A DNA stretch of 39,356 bases. It comes from Vasconcelosia minhoensis LEGE 07310 (GTDB lineage: Bacteria; Cyanobacteriota; Cyanobacteriia; Phormidesmidales; Phormidesmidaceae). Positions 33,772-39,356 of this stretch are shown here, in pieces. The translations under genes were made by a program, and so were the position numbers. The first letter of the stretch is position 1. Every line of letters starts with the position of its first letter. The notes below the pieces were generated by a model, which worked only from the letters and a program-made list of their open reading frames with translations, searched no databases and had not been told where the DNA came from. Location: NCBI RefSeq assembly GCF_015207255.1, contig NZ_JADEXG010000051.1, positions 1 through 39,356 of the forward strand, written 5' to 3'.

Positions 33772-35126
33772 GACTGCTACCCGGCAGACTGACCGGACGG
33801 ATTACCCTAATTCTCACAGCAGGGTTGTTTTCTGCTCAGGCGATCGCGCTATGGCTATTCATCCACGACCGGCTGGTGACTTCAATGAAAGTGTTCGGTC
33901 TGCTGTTTGCCGACCGGGTGGTGACCGTCGTCGATGTCCTGGACGAAACGCCGCCAGCTGAGCAGGCAAAGCTACTTCAGGTATTGAATGGCCCGTCGCT
34001 GCAGGTCGGCATTCTAGATGCGCCGCCGGCTAAGCCCGAGCGCGAAGCTTGGCACGCGGAAGAGGTACGGCAGGCGGTGCGATCGCGCCTCCAGATTGAG
34101 TTAGCCCGCCCCGTCCAGGTGCAGGACTTAGACCGCTGGGCGGGCAGCCCCCTAGCCGAGCCTACGTCAGCTATCCCCAGTCGTCAGAGCATGGTAATCG
34201 CCATTGGCCAACCGGACGGGCGCTGGCTGATTTTTGTAACGCCGTCCAACATTGCTTCTCTGCGCCGCAGCTGGCGGATTGGGTTCTGGCTGTTGACGAT
34301 GGGCCTCGCCATCTGGCTCATTTCAATTTGGGCGGCCCGGCGAGTGACCCAACCGATTATGCGGTTCGCGATCGCGGCCGAGCAGTTTGGTCAGGATATT
34401 AACGCCCCACCCCTGCCCGAGACGGGTTCCCGCGAACTGCGCCAGTCGATCCAGGCGTTCAACCAAATGCAGGAGCGGCTGCGCCAGCTGGTAAATGACC
34501 GCACGTTTATGATAGCCGCCATTTCTCACGATTTGAGAACGGTGCTGACCCGACTCAGGCTGCGGGCCGAATTTATCGAGGATGCGGAACAGGCCCAAAA
34601 GGCGATCGCGGATATGGACCAGATGCAGGCCATGCTGACCGAAACCCTCGCCTTTGCCCGCGCAGAATCGATGACCGAAGCGCCGGTCAGGTTCGACCTG
34701 GCCGAACTGCTGCAAAGCCTATGTGATGACTTTGCCGATGCGAACCAGCGAGTCACCTATGACGGTCCAACTCGGCTGACCTACGTAGGCCGCCCCACTA
34801 CCCTGCACCGGGCTTTCATGAATCTAATTCACAACGCGGTGACCTACGGCTCTGAAGCCGATGTGAGCCTTGCCTTGAAAGAAAAATCAGTGCAGGTGAC
34901 AATTGGCGATCGCGGTCCGGGCATTCCTGCCGAACTGAGAGCAAAGGTCTTCACGCCCTTCTTTCGCTTGGAGCAGTCTCGCAACCGCGAAACCGGCGGC
35001 ATCGGTCTGGGTCTCGCGGTTGCCCAAGCCGCCATCCAACGCCACGGCGGCAACATTACCCTAACCGAGCGATCTGAAGGCGGCATGTTCGCGGTAGTCA
35101 GGTTAAGGAAACAGTCCGGGTGCTAA
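33768..35126 (+). CDS. EnvZ-like sensor histidine kinase with altered H-box
   Basis: 452 residues: membrane segments at about 12-32 and 170-190 flanking a periplasmic region of about 135 residues, a HAMP domain, and a kinase core with H-box AAISHDLRTVLTRLRL (phospho-acceptor H254), N-box NLIHNAV, GDRGPGIP, FTPFFRLEQ and GGIGLGLAVAQAA. The usual H-box proline (HDLRTPLTRL) is valine at 259. The frame is fully open, but the cognate regulator gene upstream is broken, so it is either an orphan, acts on another regulator, or is in early decay. The first codons overlap the regulator pseudogene's stop. Confidence 0.88.
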   Translation: MRLLPGRLTGRITLILTAGLFSAQAIALWLFIHDRLVTSMKVFGLLFADRVVTVVDVLDETPPAEQAKLLQVLNGPSLQVGILDAPPAKPEREAWHAEEVRQAVRSRLQIELARPVQVQDLDRWAGSPLAEPTSAIPSRQSMVIAIGQPDGRWLIFVTPSNIASLRRSWRIGFWLLTMGLAIWLISIWAARRVTQPIMRFAIAAEQFGQDINAPPLPETGSRELRQSIQAFNQMQERLRQLVNDRTFMIAAISHDLRTVLTRLRLRAEFIEDAEQAQKAIADMDQMQAMLTETLAFARAESMTEAPVRFDLAELLQSLCDDFADANQRVTYDGPTRLTYVGRPTTLHRAFMNLIHNAVTYGSEADVSLALKEKSVQVTIGDRGPGIPAELRAKVFTPFFRLEQSRNRETGGIGLGLAVAQAAIQRHGGNITLTERSEGGMFAVVRLRKQSGC

Positions 35127-35205
35127 CGAATGAAGTCTGCTAATCATACTCAAGGCGCTGTATTCTCCGACTGGAGAGGGGTTCTTGAGACCGACGTGGC
35201 CCGAA

Positions 35206-36024
35206 TTATCTCGGCAAATTCAACCCGACATAGCCCATGATGCTGTCTCGCCCGGGGTTGTCGTCAAAGGTATTGGCATTGGAAATATGATGCCAGCGGA
35301 CGCCGACCATGAGCCGCCGATTGTTCTCTAGGCCGACAGTAGCGCCGATGCCAGCCTGGGGCGTGAAGTTAAACGGTGAGCCGTCACTGGGAACATCATC
35401 GGTGCTGCCGAGAACACCTGCACCGCCGTCAATGTAGAGTGACCAGTTGGGCTGGCGGACGAGGTGCGAGCGGATGAGAACAGCCAAATTGAGACCTACC
35501 GCGTCGTCTCCGTTCTGGCTGAAGTAAAAGCTGTTGAGTTCCCCATTAATACTGTGGCGGGCGACAAAGAAATGGGAAATGCCCGCCCCAACCATGCCAA
35601 ACTGGCCGTTTTCCTGATTGTCAATATGGGTAGCCGCAGCGCCCTGGATGTACCAGCGGTCATCGCCGCGATCGCCAAATCGCGCCTCAGCTTCCGGCGA
35701 TTCAGGCAACTCGGGCGGTTCTATGGCCGGCGGCGGGCTTGGAAACGGCGCAGCCTGGACAACTTCGGTTCTAGGCTGCGCCAGCATCAAGGGCGTTTTC
35801 TCATCGATTGGGGTAGTCTGCGAATCAAACACCGCAGCTCCTAGCCGATCGGTAGCAGAGAATAATTCGGGTTCCGATGTCATCGCGGGGGACGGTTCCG
35901 CTGCAGCGGGGGCGGTAGCTATCACCTGGGTTAGAAGCAGTCCGGCCAGGGCGATCGCGCCTGAGTAGACCGTCAAATTGCGCGGAGTCCCGTTATTCAT
36001 ACTAATCGGCGGTAGTAAAGACAT
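35206..36024 (-). CDS. Acyloxyacyl hydrolase / lipid A deacylase PagL family outer-membrane protein
   Basis: 272 residues. A signal peptide is visible (SGAIALAGLLLTQVIATAPAAAE), then a Pro/Glu-rich stretch (about 45-115) and an eight-strand-barrel-like C-terminal domain with VRWHHISNANTFDDNPGRD, where H-x-S-N is the catalytic motif of PagL-type deacylases. The likely role is removing an acyl chain from outer-membrane lipid or sensing envelope damage (family knowledge; the substrate in cyanobacteria is unclear). The start is uncertain: ATG at 36024 or 36000, neither with a clear ribosome site. It is convergent with the histidine kinase. Confidence 0.8.
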   Translation of the reverse strand: MSLLPPISMNNGTPRNLTVYSGAIALAGLLLTQVIATAPAAAEPSPAMTSEPELFSATDRLGAAVFDSQTTPIDEKTPLMLAQPRTEVVQAAPFPSPPPAIEPPELPESPEAEARFGDRGDDRWYIQGAAATHIDNQENGQFGMVGAGISHFFVARHSINGELNSFYFSQNGDDAVGLNLAVLIRSHLVRQPNWSLYIDGGAGVLGSTDDVPSDGSPFNFTPQAGIGATVGLENNRRLMVGVRWHHISNANTFDDNPGRDSIMGYVGLNLPR

Positions 36025-36061
36025 GCAGCGTTGGTAACGACTGTGAGCCCTAGAGCGCGAT

Positions 36062-37744
36062 TTAGTCTACCACCTTGGCGGGGTCAGCTTGCCACAGCGT
36101 CAGGCCAAGTTCCCGAGAAATTAATTTTTCGGGCTGAAAAATGGGTTTTAGCGCCTGACCGGCAGCCTGGGCTTGCTGCCTAAGCGGCTCTGACGGGTTG
36201 AAGAGAAAGACGGGCTGGCCCGGCACGGCATGACGGGTTAGCACCCGTTCAAACTGGTCTAGCTGGGGCAGAACGCAGATCGTCACGTCTGGCTGGAGCT
36301 GATAGCTAAGGGAAATCAGGTCGAGGACCTGGTCAGCGGTGGCAATCAGCAGCGGCGATCGCGCCTGATTGACCTGGGCCACAATAGCCGGATTGCTCAA
36401 ATTTCGGCTTTTTTGGTAGCGCGGCGAGTGACGCCCCTGAACCAGGCAAGACAGCAGACTCACCCCAATTAGCGCCGCCGCAATCAGCTGCCAGCGGCGG
36501 CGCTGGGCCAGCGGCGTCGGGCGGAGCCAGGATTGGCTGAGCAGATAGGCGATCGCGATTAGCAACCCCAAATAGCCCGGAATAAAATAGCGCGCCGCTG
36601 TCGAGAGCTGTCCACCCCGTATCAGGTCGAGCAGCATCAGCGAGCCGGGGGTCGAAACGGCCAGCGCTAGCCCCAAGCCGCCAATGGCAGGAACCCGCCA
36701 CAGCCGATAGAGGGCGTAGCCCATAAAGCACACAATCACCGTTGCCGTCCCCATCTGAGCGGCCAGGCCGGGCAGCTGCGTCGCCACCGGAAAGTCAAAT
36801 ACCAGCACCGCCAGATTATGCAGCCAGATTGCCGCCAGCGCCCAGAGTGGAATCGTTTCCTGCGCCCAGGTCGTATTCCCCTCCAGCGTTTGCCAGGCCG
36901 TCAGCATCAGCCCCACCCAGGGTGAAAAGGCCAGCAACCCGCCGCCAGTTGCCCATAGATAGGGCCGCCAGCGCGATCGCTGATTTGCCCACACATACAG
37001 CCCCTGGCCCAGCAGCACGAACATCGTCAGCAAAGAGGTATAGAGACTCAGGGTCAGCACCACCCCATAGGCCAGCCAGTGCCGTCGTCGGTTTGCTTGC
37101 AGCGCCTGCCATAGCACATCGCATAGCAGCAGCAGCAGCAATGCCCAAAGGCTATAGGGTCGCGCTTCCTTGGCATAGGCCACAAAGAAAGGTGAAATGG
37201 CCAGCAGCGCCGTCGCCGTCCAGCCCAGCCGACTGGCGCGAATTAGCCGGAACCGAGCTGCAAACAGCCGTCGGCAAAAGCCATACATCACGGGCAGCGT
37301 CAGCAGGCTAAACCCCACCGACAGACTTCGCATGGCTACTACAGAGCTACCGAATAGCTGAGCCCAGACCCGAGCCAGCAGAAAATATAGAGGACTGTGC
37401 TCAGGACTTTGGCTCAGGGCATAGAGCGTATCTGACCAGCCGCGTTGGCCAAGCCTCTCGCCAAGAGAATCGCGCAGCATCTGAAACTGTTGTAAATCCG
37501 TCACTCCCAGCGGCTGCCCGGTTGCCACCCACTGCACTACCTCCGCCCGGGTATACCCCGCCACCCGCATCGAAGTCGCTACCTCGTCTACCCAATAAAC
37601 CGGCTGCCCAATCAGCGTTAGCCGAAAGACCACGCCCAGCACTACCAGCCCTAACCAAAGTGTAGGCCAGCCCAAAAACCCCGTCTCTTTCCCTCTTCCC
37701 TCTTTACCCTCTTCCTTCTTGCCTCTTCCCTCTTTACCCTCCAC
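36062..37744 (-). CDS. GT39-type membrane glycosyltransferase
   Basis: Up to 560 residues, with about ten or more membrane helices and a Pro/Phe-rich dolichyl/undecaprenyl-linked glycosyltransferase plan. The motif PVYWVDEVATSMRVAGY near residue 50 includes the acidic DE typical of the catalytic loop, and HSPLYFLLARVWAQLFG is the second conserved loop. It likely moves sugars from lipid carriers to glycans or proteins outside the membrane. The annotated GTG start gives a simple-sequence N-terminus (EGKEGRGKKEEGKEGRGKE), which is probably non-coding; TTG at 37675, before GWPTLWLGL, is a better start. It follows hisH by 3 bases. Confidence 0.8.
   Translation of the reverse strand: MEGKEGRGKKEEGKEGRGKETGFLGWPTLWLGLVVLGVVFRLTLIGQPVYWVDEVATSMRVAGYTRAEVVQWVATGQPLGVTDLQQFQMLRDSLGERLGQRGWSDTLYALSQSPEHSPLYFLLARVWAQLFGSSVVAMRSLSVGFSLLTLPVMYGFCRRLFAARFRLIRASRLGWTATALLAISPFFVAYAKEARPYSLWALLLLLLCDVLWQALQANRRRHWLAYGVVLTLSLYTSLLTMFVLLGQGLYVWANQRSRWRPYLWATGGGLLAFSPWVGLMLTAWQTLEGNTTWAQETIPLWALAAIWLHNLAVLVFDFPVATQLPGLAAQMGTATVIVCFMGYALYRLWRVPAIGGLGLALAVSTPGSLMLLDLIRGGQLSTAARYFIPGYLGLLIAIAYLLSQSWLRPTPLAQRRRWQLIAAALIGVSLLSCLVQGRHSPRYQKSRNLSNPAIVAQVNQARSPLLIATADQVLDLISLSYQLQPDVTICVLPQLDQFERVLTRHAVPGQPVFLFNPSEPLRQQAQAAGQALKPIFQPEKLISRELGLTLWQADPAKVVD
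37691..37740. repeat. Purine-rich simple-sequence repeat upstream of the GT39 gene
   Basis: CCTCTTCCCTCTTTACCCT occurs twice, 30 bases apart (37692-37710 and 37722-37740). It covers the 5' end of the glycosyltransferase frame and the gap after hisH. Such CT/GA tracts are typical spacer repeats in some cyanobacteria. Confidence 0.7.
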
Positions 37745-37747
37745 CCT

Positions 37748-38401
37748 CTACCCCATTACCCCAACCTCAACCCGCTGCTCCCGCTCCACCAGCTGGACAA
37801 AATTCGCCAAAATCTGCAATCCCGCCGTCGAAGACTTCTCCGGGTGAAACTGCACCGCCATCAGATTATCCTTAGCGACAGCAGCCGTAACGGTTTGGCT
37901 GCCATGGGTGACTGTCGCCGCGCAGACACTTGGGTCAGCAGGGGCAGCATAGTAGGAATGAACAAAATAGACCCAAGCCGCTGGCGAAATCTGATTCCAC
38001 AATGGGCTGTCAGGCTGTCTCAATTCCAGCTGGTTCCAGCCCATGTGGGGAATCTTCAAGTCGGGTTCAGCTTGGAAGCGACGGATCGTCCCCGGCAAAA
38101 CGCCGAGCCCGGCCTCATCACCCTCATCACTAGATTCGAACAGCACCTGAAGGCCCAGACAAATCCCCAAAAAAGGCTTGCCGCTGGCGATAATCTGCCG
38201 AATCGGCTCGACTAGGTGGCGCGATCGCAGATGCTGCATGGCTGGGTCAAACGCCCCTACCCCCGGCAGCACCACCCCATCGGCCCGCTCTAGCTCCGCC
38301 ACATCATCGGTAATCAGCGTCGTCGCACCCGCCTTTTGCAGCCCCTTGCAGGCCGAATGCAGGTTGCCCATGTCGTAGTCAATTACCGCGATCGCGCTCA
38401 T
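37748..38401 (-). CDS. hisH: Imidazole glycerol phosphate synthase, glutamine amidotransferase subunit
   Basis: 217 residues of the class I glutamine amidotransferase fold. The nucleophile C81 is in FLGICLGLQ, and the other triad members are H186 and E188 in VQFHPEKSS. PGVGAFDPAM and IPHMGWNQLEL are HisH-specific. HisH makes ammonia for HisF in histidine synthesis and also links to purine synthesis through AICAR. HisF is not in the window. The ATG at 38401 is directly followed by the first strand (IAVIDYDMGNLHS). The short tail VEVGVMG is variable. Confidence 0.94.
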   Translation of the reverse strand: MSAIAVIDYDMGNLHSACKGLQKAGATTLITDDVAELERADGVVLPGVGAFDPAMQHLRSRHLVEPIRQIIASGKPFLGICLGLQVLFESSDEGDEAGLGVLPGTIRRFQAEPDLKIPHMGWNQLELRQPDSPLWNQISPAAWVYFVHSYYAAPADPSVCAATVTHGSQTVTAAVAKDNLMAVQFHPEKSSTAGLQILANFVQLVEREQRVEVGVMG

Positions 38402-38483
38402 CGGGCCAGCTCCTGCAAAACGAAGGCTTACGCTTCACACTGTACTGTGACTCACCGATAGAAATCAACGGTTCACCGCCGCA

Positions 38484-39089
38484 ATGACGCCTCCGATACT
38501 GCTTACCTCCTTCACGCCCTGGCGAGCCCACCAGCGTTCCAATTCATCGGATGACTTAATCGCGAGTCTGCAGCGGCAGGCGCTACTGCCGCCTGAAGTC
38601 GTTTGGCTGCGTCACCTTCCCGTCAACTTCGAGACTGCCCCCATCCAGGTGACCGGCCAGATCTATCGAATTCGTCCCCAGGTTGTGGTCTGCTGCGGCA
38701 TGGCCGAAAAGCGGCAGCGGCTTTCATTGGAGCGGCAGGGCATCCATCAGCAGCAGATCCAGAAGACCAGCCTCGACCTGGACTGGCTGATAGAAGACAC
38801 CATCTACACCGAAATCAGCCATGACGCAGGCGGCTTCGTTTGCAACCGGCTCTACTATCGGGTGCTGAGTTTTCTAGCCGCATATCTGCCCGAAGTTCAA
38901 GCGCTGTTCATCCATATTCCCCTGCTGACACCAACCAATCTGCCCCTGCTCCAGTCAGATTTTCTCACTCTGCTCAGCAAGCTAGGCCCATTCGCCGCAC
39001 CGTTGGCTGGACCAGCAGCCTGGGCTTTCCCGCCAAGGGATTCAATACAGTATCCTTGGCGAACCGATTCAAAGTTGGTAGTACCTTAG
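38484..39089 (+). CDS. Pyroglutamyl-peptidase I-like (C15 family) protein, C-terminus possibly replaced
   Basis: 201 residues. Triad candidates are E83 in LSLER, C120 in SHDAGGFVCNRLYY and H144 in LFIHIP, in the order and spacing of the C15 peptidases that remove N-terminal pyroglutamate. Homology holds to about residue 165 (LLTLL); the last 35 residues (from about 38980) look unlike the family and run up to a transposase remnant, so the natural C-terminus may have been cut or altered. A stem of about 10 bases (CGCCAAGGGAT / ATCCTTGGCG, 39031-39063) sits in this tail. Divergent from hisH. Confidence 0.75.
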   Translation: MTPPILLTSFTPWRAHQRSNSSDDLIASLQRQALLPPEVVWLRHLPVNFETAPIQVTGQIYRIRPQVVVCCGMAEKRQRLSLERQGIHQQQIQKTSLDLDWLIEDTIYTEISHDAGGFVCNRLYYRVLSFLAAYLPEVQALFIHIPLLTPTNLPLLQSDFLTLLSKLGPFAAPLAGPAAWAFPPRDSIQYPWRTDSKLVVP

Positions 39090-39356
39090 AAAGGCTTTAG
39101 AGTATCATGCCGCCTTGGAGGCCCGAGGGAGCCTGACCGTTTGGATAGATGAAGGGGTGCTGAGCGCCTGGAAGAACAAGCAAAAGACTGGCAAGCGAGG
39201 CGCGTCGAATACCTACAGTGACCTAGCGCTAGAGACCTTGCTGACGCTGAAGACAGTGTATCGCTTGAAGCTGCGCCAGACAATCGGGTTTGCTCGCTCT
39301 TTATTCGAGCTGATGTCAGTCGAGCTAGACCTGCCGCACTACAGCACGCTCTCACG
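39082..39356 (+). pseudogene. IS5-type transposase fragment, 5'-truncated and cut by window edge
   Basis: After an in-frame TAG at 39079 the frame reads YHAALEARGSLTVWIDEGVL, then KTGKRGASNTYSDLALETLL, LKTVYRLKLRQTIGFARSL and ELDLPHYSTLS. This matches the N-terminal region of IS5-family DDE transposases (RGSLTxW, TGKRGA, YSD, LTLKxVYxLPLR, LPxPxYSTLSRR). No ATG or GTG precedes the conserved part; only a TTG at 39115, inside it, is available, so the 5' end has been lost. The catalytic DDE region would lie beyond the window. Confidence 0.75.

Noticed and set aside
36742-37311. A 189-codon plus-strand frame opposite the glycosyltransferase
   Set aside because: Pro/Ala/Ser-rich translation typical of GC-rich antisense frames; the opposite strand encodes clear membrane helices.
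1-39356. tRNA, rRNA and CRISPR arrays
   Set aside because: No conserved T-loop sequences in clover-leaf context, rRNA motifs or regularly spaced direct repeats were noticed by eye; small RNAs cannot be excluded.

Overview
The window looks like chromosomal DNA of a filamentous, motile cyanobacterium, probably Leptolyngbya-like (inference). The reasons are frequent GCGATCGC (HIP1-type) octamers, a hormogonium-type hmp chemotaxis operon with a divergent hmpF, a long-form hibernation factor (LrtA type), 4-Cys Ser/Thr kinases, kinase-receptor fusions, an NB-ARC STAND ATPase, pentapeptide repeats and a SelD fused to a pyridine-nucleotide oxidoreductase. No rRNA, tRNA or CRISPR array was recognised.

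Layout. 1-1000: a possible transposase start at the edge and a decayed phospholipase D-like gene. 1072-8807: a signalling block with a receptor kinase fused to a periplasmic-binding domain (-), a STAND ATPase and a 4-Cys kinase overlapping by 4 bases (+), an orphan sugar-type binding protein (-) and a glycolate/D-lactate dehydrogenase (-). 8882-17377: the hmp chemotaxis operon on the minus strand (response regulator, CheW, receptor, CheA hybrid). Both large proteins carry long acidic disordered linkers. hmpF lies divergently at 18057-19820; a PatA-type regulator (hmpA) was not seen. 19895-27261: mostly small housekeeping or conserved genes (S4 protein, grxC, lrtA/hpf, lipB, cutA, pentapeptide protein, two membrane proteins, sulfotransferase, acetyltransferase). 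27340-30642: selD fusion followed in the same frame by mnmH (selU), a selenium-to-tRNA pathway.

30643-33771 is a graveyard of broken genes. It holds an internally deleted Rpn-type nuclease gene, a second diverged copy of the 3' end of mnmH, a frameshifted reverse transcriptase of the Abi/defence type, a near-51-base perfect hairpin, an internally deleted EGTSD protein gene and a response regulator with a frameshift plus a stop. Its partner histidine kinase (33768-35126) is still open but has an altered H-box. Downstream are a PagL-like outer-membrane deacylase, a GT39-type membrane glycosyltransferase, hisH, a pyroglutamyl-peptidase-like gene and a 5'-truncated IS5-type transposase running off the window.

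The most interesting candidates are the STAND/4-Cys-kinase/receptor-kinase block, the repeated L-L-E-D motif in the CheA linker, the selD-TAG-mnmH same-frame arrangement, and the decayed reverse-transcriptase locus with its hairpin scar.
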